A DNA stretch of 64,000 nucleotides. Source: Actinomadura graeca. Its GTDB lineage: Bacteria > Actinomycetota > Actinomycetes > Streptosporangiales > Streptosporangiaceae. The notes below the pieces were generated by a model, which saw only the letters and a program-made list of their open reading frames with translations, did not search any database and was not told the DNA's origin. The translations under genes and the position numbers were made by a program. Shown here piece after piece: positions 17,501-23,751 of the stretch. Location of the stretch: positions 2,790,001-2,854,000 of the forward strand of contig NZ_CP059572.1 in NCBI RefSeq assembly GCF_019175365.1, in the 5' to 3' direction. Position 1 is the stretch's first letter, and each line of letters starts with the position of its first letter.

Positions 17501-18184
17501 CAGGGCTCCTCATGGGTCAACCGCACCGAGATCGGCAAAGTGGTGGACTCCGTCGCCTACCTGCTGGGGCAGCTGCCGCCCGACGCCACCATCGGTGTGG
17601 TGACCCCGTTCAAGGCACAGGCCGACGCCATTCAACGACGCGTCGGCCGGGACCGCGTCCGGGTCGGCACCGTGCACACCTTCCAGGGCGGCGAACGCGA
17701 CGTCATGATCTTCTCCCTGGTCGCGGGCAGGGGCATGCGCTCCGGCACCATCCGCTGGGCCGAGAGCCGGCTGAACCTGTGGAACGTCGCGGTCACCCGC
17801 GCCCGCTCCCACTTGATCGTCGTCGGCGACGCCGGGCTGTGGCAACGCCGGGCGGGTCTGGGAGCCGCCCTGCTCGCCTCGTCCAGATCCGAGGAGACGG
17901 CCGCGTCCGAGCAGGACCCGGACATGCTGGCCCGCCTCTACAAGACGTTGTCCGGTCGGCATCCGGATGGGACCGTCGAGCTGGGACTGACCGCGAACGG
18001 TCACCTTGTGGACGCCGTGGTCCGCACGGACACGGACTCCATCTCCGTCCTGCTCGATCCCGGCGCGGCCCCGAACACCGACCCCGCCCGCCACCTCCGC
18101 CTGATCCTGCGCCGCCGCGACCTGGTCGACACCGGGCACGGCCGCGCCGTCCGCCTGCCGGCGTGGAGGCTGTTCGAGCACTGA
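14510..18184 (+). CDS. Caspase-like protease fused to SF1 (UPF1/DNA2-type) helicase
   Basis: Encodes 1224 residues from a GTG overlapping the EACC1 stop. Residues 1-258 are a caspase/metacaspase (peptidase C14) domain with catalytic His85 in YVSGHG and Cys137 in IDCCRSGG. Residues 290-540 are an unassigned region. Residues 540-1115 are an SF1 helicase: Walker A GPPGTGKS (575-582), Walker B VIIDEAS (862-868), GDVMQLPH, DEHFRCHPKI, VTPFKAQ, TVHTFQGGERD and VAVTRARSHLIVVGD. A helical insert lies at about 655-835. The last 85 residues resemble a degenerate Vsr-like nuclease fold. This is an effector (protease) fused to a nucleic-acid-sensing or remodelling NTPase, which points to a defence or programmed-death role. 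No target is known. Confidence 0.85.
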   Translation: MSAPTRRRALLIGNENHEDARFAKLPSARADVWQMQQVLEHRNIGAFLEVRSAIDLTGDQMRYEIAEFLDDCGEDELALLYVSGHGARLVQAGGQFHFIAVDTDFDHVAETAVSAGFVNELLEQCAAPQKVVMIDCCRSGGFAVGLRTTDTVPPPTAKSGEAALLTSRGVYVLSSSRAGEDSYSGADRPEGPEPSVFTHEVVQALRTGKVGRDGTGEVSVADLFEYVNRRMRTTGSKQVPVHSAQGVDDRIVIAGCPLGTAPQLAPLTRTTAPGVVADGRTPRTPPNTSPRSQPRWKDLLGYYRDCVLSDVSEPPLLSVTDHRSYVCLEGAERLLSGELDEDLCIPMPAKAAPLIKAVEEGGAELWAGYPAVVLQGAAGTRHRGTTRFAPLLIRAVEPVVDGDEIRLRPYGPVLPHPQLAKEKLGEEAAEDLAATYQPSWHAGQHDRMAVDVRHLLTQEYELPCVQEPRPDALAGQIDITSPGDGARNASVLFLVPRDIVATKKLLKDLDAIEEKAGQITTTALAALSPDARERAEPPPMRAQESVRLVTPLPCNESQQKVLVSAMTHRLTVATGPPGTGKSQLVANLVATAEAAGEKVLVASTNNRAVDEVWERCEKLVPGSLVRTGSSEHKGRTEPAALQALHSVAPPECNPETARVRLTVAEEAMAAARADLARRATAERRLLEHGQARERHAAALGVAVDRLTGHVPPDLARRAEQAASARFFGEWRRARLLRRVGVPVPPAGTASACAALAGFGRAEAGWRDEMARMAAAFDDDALAAALSAAETGVQDASSALLSSTVRTSARDRRALITALIKAQAANGSDWSALAQALHAVPGWAVTCLSARRFPPNAALFDLVIIDEASQCGIPQVLPLLFRARRALIIGDVMQLPHITMVGAQREAMLRSEHGLRPEWLEKYRLAFRRHSAFHAAERATGGSLLLDEHFRCHPKIAAFANERFYGGGLNILTDVRGRPALPGRPALLWSDVPGQAERQGSSWVNRTEIGKVVDSVAYLLGQLPPDATIGVVTPFKAQADAIQRRVGRDRVRVGTVHTFQGGERDVMIFSLVAGRGMRSGTIRWAESRLNLWNVAVTRARSHLIVVGDAGLWQRRAGLGAALLASSRSEETAASEQDPDMLARLYKTLSGRHPDGTVELGLTANGHLVDAVVRTDTDSISVLLDPGAAPNTDPARHLRLILRRRDLVDTGHGRAVRLPAWRLFEH

Positions 18185-18406
18185 TCCGAGATCCGCGGCG
18201 AAGCCGCGCCCGGTGCTTGGAAGGCCGCCCGCTCCGAAGCCCGTGAGCGCCTCTGCCTCCCCTCGGTCGACATCAACGCCTTGCGGGGACTCAAGTTCAA
18301 CGAGGCCCTGCCGGATCGCCTTGCCGAGGCGACGCTGTCCGCCCGGCTTGCCGACTTGCGAGGCGCCGAAGTCGCGCTCTCCGAACCATGTCGCTTCCAG
18401 GTCTAG
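18185..18406 (+). pseudogene. Remnant of a DEAD/DEAH-box helicase C-terminus
   Basis: Directly after the TGA of the caspase-helicase gene, in the same frame, the DNA reads on without a start to a TAG at 18404-18406. Its last 60 codons look like real protein: ARERLCLPSVDINALRG, KFNEALPDRLAEATLSARL and ALSEPCRFQV. That pattern is close to the C-terminal tail of actinobacterial DEAD/DEAH-box helicases. No ribosome binding site, start codon or helicase core is present, so I read it as a decayed 3' fragment. Alternatively, it could be a read-through extension. Sequence family call is from memory of such tails and is moderate. Confidence 0.4.
18194..18208 (+). terminator. Short GC hairpin after the caspase-helicase gene
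   Basis: CGCGGC pairs with GCCGCG across a GAA triloop, ten bases past the stop. It is compact and stable but has no T-run. It could terminate the EACC1/caspase-helicase transcript or just be part of the gene remnant. Confidence 0.35.
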
Positions 18407-18436
18407 CTGCCAACGGCTCTTTCGGACGCGTCCCTC

Positions 18437-19405
18437 TCAGGGGAAGCGCTCGCGGAGGGCGGGGAGGAGGTCGTACTCCGCCCAGGTGCGGAAGTCCTTC
18501 TGGTGCTCGGCTCCGGACTGGCAGAACGAGATGTGGGTGAAGCCCGCGTCGGCCCATTCGCGGACGGCCTCGATGTAGCGGCCGAGGTCGTTGCCGCAGG
18601 GGACGGACTCGGCGATGTCGTCCGGGCGGACGGTGCCGGACGCCGCCTCGAAGTTGACCGGGCCGGGCAGCTCCGACATCACCTTCCAGCCCGGGGCGGA
18701 GAACTTCCACGTGCGGTAGGCGCGCTCCTTCGCCTCTTCGTGGTCGGTGCCGTAGGCGACGGGGATCTGGCCGTAGACCGGCTTGCCCGCGCCGCCCTCC
18801 TCGGCGAACAGGCGGACGACGTCACCGACGGGCTGGTCGGAGATGAACGCGTCGGCGTGCCGCGCGGCGAGGCGGCCGGCGCGGGGGGCGGCGGCGGCCA
18901 TCCCGATGGGCACGGGCTGCTCGGGCAGGTCGTACAGCTTGGCGGAGTCGACGGTGAAGTGCCGTCCCCGGTAGTTGACGTAGTCGCCGCCGAACAGCGC
19001 CTTGATGATCTCCACGGCCTCGGTGAGCATCTCGTGCCGGACGTCCACGGAGGGCCATCCCCGGCCGATGACGTGCTCGTTGAGGTTCTCGCCCGCGCCG
19101 AGCCCGAGCGTGAAGCGCCCGTCCGACAGCACCCCCATGGTCGCGGCCTTCTGCGCCACCACGGCGGGGTGGTAGCGCATGGTCGGGCAGGTCACGAAGG
19201 TCATCAGCGGGATGCGGTCGGTCGCCTGGGCCAGGGCGCCGAGCACCGACCAGGCGTAGGCCGAGTGGCCCAGATCCTCCAGCCACGGGAAGTAGTGGTC
19301 GGAGATGACCGAGAAGCCGAACCCCGACTCCTCCGCCTCCACCAGGTCGGTGACGAGCTGTTTCGGTGGTGTCTGCTCGCAGAGCAGTGTGTATCCGAAT
19401 TCCAT
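18437..19405 (-). CDS. LLM-class F420-dependent oxidoreductase (G6PDH-like family)
   Basis: Encodes 322 residues in the luciferase-like monooxygenase TIM-barrel fold. Typical features are FGYTLLCEQTPPKQLV, FSVISDHYFPWLE, RFTLGLGAGENLNEH and GADAFISDQ-like motifs, and the C-terminal FCQSGAEHQKDFRTWAEYDLLP. The pattern and length match the subfamily that contains F420-dependent glucose-6-phosphate dehydrogenase and its many paralogues (TIGR03557 type). It uses coenzyme F420 as hydride carrier. The substrate of this paralogue is not evident; true Fgd cannot be claimed. It is 49 bases from the ferritin-like gene's end on the same strand. Confidence 0.85.
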   Translation of the reverse strand: MEFGYTLLCEQTPPKQLVTDLVEAEESGFGFSVISDHYFPWLEDLGHSAYAWSVLGALAQATDRIPLMTFVTCPTMRYHPAVVAQKAATMGVLSDGRFTLGLGAGENLNEHVIGRGWPSVDVRHEMLTEAVEIIKALFGGDYVNYRGRHFTVDSAKLYDLPEQPVPIGMAAAAPRAGRLAARHADAFISDQPVGDVVRLFAEEGGAGKPVYGQIPVAYGTDHEEAKERAYRTWKFSAPGWKVMSELPGPVNFEAASGTVRPDDIAESVPCGNDLGRYIEAVREWADAGFTHISFCQSGAEHQKDFRTWAEYDLLPALRERFP

Positions 19406-19454
19406 GATGGCCGCATACCCGCCGGTCCGCGGCGAACCCTCACGACACGCCAGG

Positions 19455-19991
19455 TCAGTTGCCCAGCAGGTCCATGATGTCGTCGGCGTGCTCCTCCTCC
19501 TCGGCGAGGATGTGCTCCATCAGCCGGCGCGTGGTGACGTCGCCGTCGCCGAGCCAGCGGATGATCTCCTGGTAGGACTCGATCACGATCCGCTCGGCGA
19601 CGAGGTTCTCCTCCAGCATCCCGCGCAGGTCACCGTCGTCGAACGTCTCGTAGGTCGTGTGCGCGCGCTCGGCGATGGTCTTGGGGTCGAAGTCGGGGTC
19701 GCCGCCGAGCTGGCTGATGCGCTCGGCGGCGCGCATGGCGTGGTCGCGCTCCTCGTCGGCATGCTCGGCGAACTCCGCCGCGACCTGGGCCCGGTCGATC
19801 CCCGTCGCGCTGATCGCGTGCCGGCTGTAGCGCATCCAGCAGACGATCTCGGTGGCCAGGACGTCGTTGAGGACGCCGATGACCTCCCCCGTGCTCCTGC
19901 GGTAGCCCTCGGTCACCGGGCCGTCGGCCATCTTCTGGCGGGCCCGCTGCCGGATCGCCGCGACGTCGATGCTGAAGCTGCTGTCGGACAT
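19455..19991 (-). CDS. Ferritin-like / bacterioferritin-type protein
   Basis: Encodes 178 residues from the ATG at 19991, which has AGGAGG upstream; upstream in-frame codons have no support. The four-helix bundle carries ferritin di-iron ligands: NDVLATEIVCWMRYSRH (helix A Glu), EHADEERDHA (ExxH, helix B), and later ENLVAERIVIESY and AEEEEHADD (helices C and D). This resembles small bacterioferritin/Dps-like proteins of actinomycetes. It probably binds iron and detoxifies peroxide. It lies upstream of the F420 oxidoreductase on the same strand. Confidence 0.85.
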   Translation of the reverse strand: MSDSSFSIDVAAIRQRARQKMADGPVTEGYRRSTGEVIGVLNDVLATEIVCWMRYSRHAISATGIDRAQVAAEFAEHADEERDHAMRAAERISQLGGDPDFDPKTIAERAHTTYETFDDGDLRGMLEENLVAERIVIESYQEIIRWLGDGDVTTRRLMEHILAEEEEHADDIMDLLGN

Positions 19992-20274
19992 ACCGTGCCT
20001 CCTGATCAATCCGCTGCGACCAGTGCCTACCCACTGGGGACGGGCCATGCGCCCGCGAACGGTGCGGGCGGTGCCGAAAAGGGCATGGCAGGCCCTCAAC
20101 CCCCACCGCATCGGGCGTCGCGGCGCCCGACACGGCGCGTCCCGCCACCCGAATATGGCCACCGTCCGTCACATCTGCTATACGTAGAGCTACCTCGCTT
20201 CGACCCGGGGCGGGGGATGGGACATCCGGTATCCACCTTGAGATCCGGGCGTGACAAGGAAGAAAAGGAACCAC

Positions 20275-20568
20275 ATGAAGTCCTTCAGCTACACCGAGCT
20301 CGACAAGCTGGCCGGCGAGATCCTGCCCGAGCGCGCCGTCCTGTCGACGCTGCTCGTCGGCGGCGGCAGCGACAACGACAACGAGAACCTCAACTTCAAC
20401 CACGGTGGCGGCGGCCACGGCCACGGCGGCACCACCGCCGTCGTGCCGAACTGCCAGAGCAACATCAACCACTCGCAGGGTGGGCTCATCGGGGCCCTGG
20501 GCCTCAGCTCGGAGAACCCCAGCACCTCCTTCACCTGCGCGAGCAGCTCGGTGGTCTCGGGTCACTGA
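20275..20568 (+). CDS. Precursor-like peptide A (leader-core architecture, two Cys)
   Basis: Encodes 97 residues from the ATG at 20275, six bases after AAGGAA; an earlier ATG-like start at 20251 has no site. The first 25 residues (FSYTELDKLAGEILPER) read as a leader peptide shared with peptide B. A Gly/Asn/His-rich spacer follows (GGGGHGHGG), then a C-terminal core bounded by Cys60 and Cys88 with NCQS, GGLIGALGL and SFTC. There is no classical signal peptide. A strong terminator follows it, then peptide B and an M50 protease. The layout matches ribosomal peptide natural products or bacteriocin-like exported peptides. I know no named family for it. Confidence 0.7.
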   Translation: MKSFSYTELDKLAGEILPERAVLSTLLVGGGSDNDNENLNFNHGGGGHGHGGTTAVVPNCQSNINHSQGGLIGALGLSSENPSTSFTCASSSVVSGH

Positions 20569-20603
20569 TCCGATCGGGCATGACCGCGGGCTCCGGCCCG
20601 CTT

Positions 20604-20637
20604 GGGAAGGGCTGGCGTTCTCCCGCCAGCCCTTCCC
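20604..20637 (+). terminator. Strong hairpin between peptide genes A and B
   Basis: GGGAAGGGCTGGCG (20604-20617) pairs perfectly over 14 bp with CGCCAGCCCTTCCC (20624-20637), loop TTCTCC, followed by CCTCTTT. It lies 35 bases past the stop of peptide A and 31 bases before the start of peptide B. It may act as a partial terminator, giving more transcript of peptide A than of the protease. Confidence 0.8.
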
Positions 20638-20667
20638 CCTCTTTCCGGACGACGCGAAAGCGAACCG

Positions 20668-20922
20668 ATGCGCCACACACACCCACGCACGCTCAGCTAC
20701 GCGGATCTCGACGGGCTCGTCCCCGAGGTCCTCCCCCAGAGGCTGCTGCTGTCGGCCGCCACCACCACCGACGGCGGCGGGTCCGACACCACGATCGTCT
20801 ACGCCTGCCAGGCGACCAGCTCCCCGGGGACCACTGGGCTGCTCGGGACGGGCCTGTTCGCCCAGCCGGCGTACTCCTCCCTGACCTGCGTCCCCGGAAC
20901 CGTGGTGCAGCACCACTCATGA
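20668..20922 (+). CDS. Precursor-like peptide B (paralogue of peptide A)
   Basis: Encodes 84 residues. Its start region (LSYADLDGLVPEVLPQRLLLSA) aligns with peptide A as a common leader pattern [FL]SYxxLDxLxxE[IV]LPxRxxLS. The core also aligns: ACQA, GLLGTGL and SLTC, with Cys47 and Cys74 separated by 27 residues against 28 in A. The spacer is shorter and lacks the His/Gly tract. The stop overlaps the start of the M50 protease by four bases (ATGA), so both are co-translated. Shared leader plus shared core makes a pair of substrates for one maturation enzyme. Ribosome binding site is weak (GCGAAAGCG). Confidence 0.7.
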   Translation: MRHTHPRTLSYADLDGLVPEVLPQRLLLSAATTTDGGGSDTTIVYACQATSSPGTTGLLGTGLFAQPAYSSLTCVPGTVVQHHS

Positions 20923-22268
20923 GCACGACGGCGACACCGGGCGTGGACGGCGCCGAGCCTCCCTCCGCCCTCACCCTTCCCGCCCTCGTGGAGGGCACCG
21001 AGTTCGTCGGTGAGTTCAAGAACTCCGGGTACCGCGAACAACCCCAGCTGGTCTGCCTGCCCAACCGGCAGCTCGTGCGGCTCCCGCCCCTGCTGTTCCT
21101 CGTCGCGAAGGCCCTGCACGAGCACCGGCACCTCGCCGGGACCGACGTCGAGACGGCGCTCGACCGGGTGGCCGCCACCGTCAGCGAGCAGGCCGGCGCC
21201 CGGCTCACCGGCGAGCAGGTCGTCTACCTCGTCGACCGCAAGCTCGCGCCGCTCGGCGTCACGACCTACAGCGACGGCACCTCACCGCCGCTGGTCAGGG
21301 CCGACCCGTTCCTCGCGCTGCGGTTCAAGCTCGCAGTGTTCCCCGAGTCGGTCACCTGGTTCATCGGCGGCGTGTTCGGCTGGCTGTTCCGGCCGGTGAT
21401 GCTGATCCTCGCGGTGGCGGCGATCCTGGTGAGCGAGGCGTGGCTGCTCACCACCCGGTCACTGGTGAACGCCCTCCAGCACGTGATCTACAACCCCGAG
21501 AGCATCCTGCTCATCATGGCCCTGGGCGTCGCGTCGTGCGCGTTCCACGAGATCGGGCACGCGACGGCCTGCCGCTACGGCGGCGTCCGCCCCGGTGTCA
21601 TGGGCTGCGGGATCTACCTGGTCTGGCCGGCGTTCTACACCGACATCACCGAGTCCTACCGCCTCGGGCGCGGGGGGCGGCTCCGCGCGGACCTCGCGGG
21701 CGTCTACTTCAACGGCATCTTCATCGTCGCGCTGACCCTGCTGTACCTGCGGACGGGCTACGAGCCGCTGCTGGTCGCCGTGCTGTACGTGAACATCGAG
21801 ATCATCCAGCAGCTCCTGCCGACGCTGCGGTTCGACGGGTACTACATCATGTCCGACCTGGTCGGCGTGCCGGACCTGTTCAAGTACATCGGGCCGATCC
21901 TGCGCCGGGCCGTCCTCAGGCGCCCCGCGGACGAGCGTCTCCAGGACCTCAAGCGCTGGCCGCAGCTGTTCGTCACCCTCTGGGTCCTGACCATCATCCC
22001 GGTGCTGCTCTTCCAGCTCGGATTGATCACGATGCAGGTCCCCAACCTGGTGGCCAAGGACTGGTGGATGATGCAGCGGCTGTGGACGGCCGCCTCGGCC
22101 GGGGCGGGCGCGCTCGACCTGATCACCTCGGGCCTGCAGATCCTGCTGCTCGCGCTCCCGCTCGTCGGGCTGGCGCTGATCTTCTTCCAGCTCGGGCGCC
22201 TGCTGGTCCGGCTGGCCGTCCGCTACATCCAGGGGCCCGCCACCGAGCCGGTCCCCGATGCCCGGTAG
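20919..22268 (+). CDS. M50-family membrane zinc metalloprotease (peptide-maturation type)
   Basis: Encodes 449 residues. The N-terminal 120 residues form a soluble winged-helix-like domain (LVCLPNRQLVRLPPLLFLVAK, then VVYLVDRKLAPLGV) similar in pattern to peptide-recognition domains of natural-product enzymes. Six or seven transmembrane helices follow. The zinc site is HEIGH (210-214), with the distant ligand in FDGYY (Asp306), as in the putative peptide zinc metalloprotease group of M50. It overlaps peptide B by ATGA and is probably translated with it. Likely role: intramembrane or membrane-proximal cleavage of the leader peptides of A and B. No exporter or modifying enzyme is adjacent. Confidence 0.8.
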   Translation: MSTTATPGVDGAEPPSALTLPALVEGTEFVGEFKNSGYREQPQLVCLPNRQLVRLPPLLFLVAKALHEHRHLAGTDVETALDRVAATVSEQAGARLTGEQVVYLVDRKLAPLGVTTYSDGTSPPLVRADPFLALRFKLAVFPESVTWFIGGVFGWLFRPVMLILAVAAILVSEAWLLTTRSLVNALQHVIYNPESILLIMALGVASCAFHEIGHATACRYGGVRPGVMGCGIYLVWPAFYTDITESYRLGRGGRLRADLAGVYFNGIFIVALTLLYLRTGYEPLLVAVLYVNIEIIQQLLPTLRFDGYYIMSDLVGVPDLFKYIGPILRRAVLRRPADERLQDLKRWPQLFVTLWVLTIIPVLLFQLGLITMQVPNLVAKDWWMMQRLWTAASAGAGALDLITSGLQILLLALPLVGLALIFFQLGRLLVRLAVRYIQGPATEPVPDAR

Positions 22269-22303
22269 GGCACGGAACGCGGAACATCCGATCGCGGTGC
22301 GGG

Positions 22304-22342
22304 CACGCGCCGGACGCCCCGGGGAGAGGCGTCCGGCGCGTG
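22304..22342. terminator. Bidirectional terminator hairpin
   Basis: CACGCGCCGGACGCC (22304-22318) pairs perfectly over 15 bp with its complement at 22328-22342 across a 9-base loop. It lies between the convergent M50 protease and SpoIIE phosphatase genes. Confidence 0.85.
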
Positions 22343-22369
22343 TTCGCACAAGGGCGGGCAAAAAGATCG

Positions 22370-23608
22370 TTACAGCCGCGCCAATCTTTCCGCGGCACTG
22401 CCGGGCGGTGCCGGGCCGCGCCACTCCAGGACGAGGACGGTGGCGTCGTCGTCCAGGCGCCCGGCGTGGTGCTCCAGGATCCCGGCGATGAGCCGCCGCA
22501 GCGTCTCGGGGACGGGCAGGCCGTCGGCGTTGTGGCGGATGATGAAGTCCACGAAGCGCTGGAGCCCGAACTCCTGCTTCTCCGGGTCGCGCGCCTCGAC
22601 GATCCCGTCGGTGTAGAGCAGCAGGCGGTCGCCGGGTTCGAGCTGCTCACGGCAGGTCTCCGGTTCGATGCCGAGACCGGTGCCGAGCGGCGTGCCCGGG
22701 GAGCTGTCCAGGGTGGCCACCCAGCGGCCCCCGCGGATCACGACCGGCGCGGGGTGGCCGTAGTTGACCCAGGTCAGGATGCCCGTGCCGAGGTCCAGGT
22801 CCGCGAGCACGGCGGTGACGAACCGGCCGGAGGAGTCCTGCTCCATCAGCACCTCCTCGATCGCCCGTCCGGCCTCTGTCAGGCCGGCGCCCTGGACGCG
22901 GCTGTTGCGGCAGGCGGCGACCGCGAGGTTGGACGTCAGGCCCGCGGAGGTGTCGTGGCCCATGGCGTCGTAGACGCCGAGGCGGACGATGTCGCCCGCG
23001 AGCGCGTAATCGAAGGTGTCCCCGCCGAGCTTGTAGGCGGGTTCCAGCGCCGCGCCGATGACCACCCGGTCGGTGGCGAAGGTCATCGGCGGCATCAGCC
23101 GCCACTGCATCTCCGCCGACACCGTCATGTCATGCCGCCGGACCAGCCGGGCGAAGGAGTCGCTGGACGGCCCCTTGCTGACGATGATCAGCGCGATCAG
23201 GCCGGCCAGGTCCTCGGCGTCCCGGAGCGCCTCGGCGTCGTCGCGGCGGAGCCTGACGCGGAGCACGCCGATCCGCTCGGTCCCGTCGAGGATCGGCACC
23301 CAGCACTGGCGGGTGCCGCCGTCGGAGGACTGGCCGGTCACGACCTGCACGTTCTGGAAGGCGCGGCCGGCCAGCGTCCCGTCGACGCGGAGCTCCGGCT
23401 CCTCGTCGCGGGCGAAGTCGCGGGCGGAGTCGCGGGCCCCCAGCAGGCGCAGGACGGACTGCTGAAGGTCGACGACGTAGATCAGCACGTCGTCTATCCC
23501 GGCGCGGGCGGCGTGCTCGGCCACCACCGTCGGAAGCTGTTCCAGCGCCATCAGGTGGCTCGCCGCCAGCAGCCTTCCCAGCATCCGCTCACCGCGGCCC
23601 TGCCCCAT
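22370..23608 (-). CDS. PP2C/SpoIIE-type serine phosphatase with N-terminal GAF-like domain
   Basis: Encodes 412 residues from the ATG at 23608, behind GGGGAAGG. The N-terminal half (about residues 20-160) looks like a GAF-type sensor (VLIYVVDLQQSVLRLL, CWVPILDGTERIGVLRVRL). The C-terminal half is a SpoIIE/RsbU phosphatase with metal-binding motifs LGGDTFDYA, VYDAMGHD, YGHPAPVVIRGG, LYTDGIVEAR and LDDDATVLVL. Such enzymes normally dephosphorylate STAS anti-anti-sigma factors to release sigma factors. A STAS gene lies at 41.4 kb, but a link is not shown. Cytosolic, no transmembrane segment. Confidence 0.9.
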   Translation of the reverse strand: MGQGRGERMLGRLLAASHLMALEQLPTVVAEHAARAGIDDVLIYVVDLQQSVLRLLGARDSARDFARDEEPELRVDGTLAGRAFQNVQVVTGQSSDGGTRQCWVPILDGTERIGVLRVRLRRDDAEALRDAEDLAGLIALIIVSKGPSSDSFARLVRRHDMTVSAEMQWRLMPPMTFATDRVVIGAALEPAYKLGGDTFDYALAGDIVRLGVYDAMGHDTSAGLTSNLAVAACRNSRVQGAGLTEAGRAIEEVLMEQDSSGRFVTAVLADLDLGTGILTWVNYGHPAPVVIRGGRWVATLDSSPGTPLGTGLGIEPETCREQLEPGDRLLLYTDGIVEARDPEKQEFGLQRFVDFIIRHNADGLPVPETLRRLIAGILEHHAGRLDDDATVLVLEWRGPAPPGSAAERLARL

Positions 23609-23751
23609 CGCCCTTCCCCTGTCGCGTCCGCCGGTCACGGGCCTCGCTGAGGACCCCTACCCAGCACGGCGCCCCCATCACCGGCGCGCCTCCGGCCGGC
23701 CCGCCCGGACCGCGGCGTCCAGGGGCGTCGCCCGGGGCGGCGGGCGGCCGG

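Noticed and set aside
14124..18406. Search for an integrase, att-type direct repeats or tRNA that would define the conflict locus as a mobile island
   Set aside because: No integrase, transposase, tRNA end or long flanking direct repeat was found; only the helicase remnant hints at a junction.
18437..19405. F420 oxidoreductase as true glucose-6-phosphate dehydrogenase (fgd)
   Set aside because: The family contains many paralogues with other substrates and no substrate-specific residues could be confirmed by eye.
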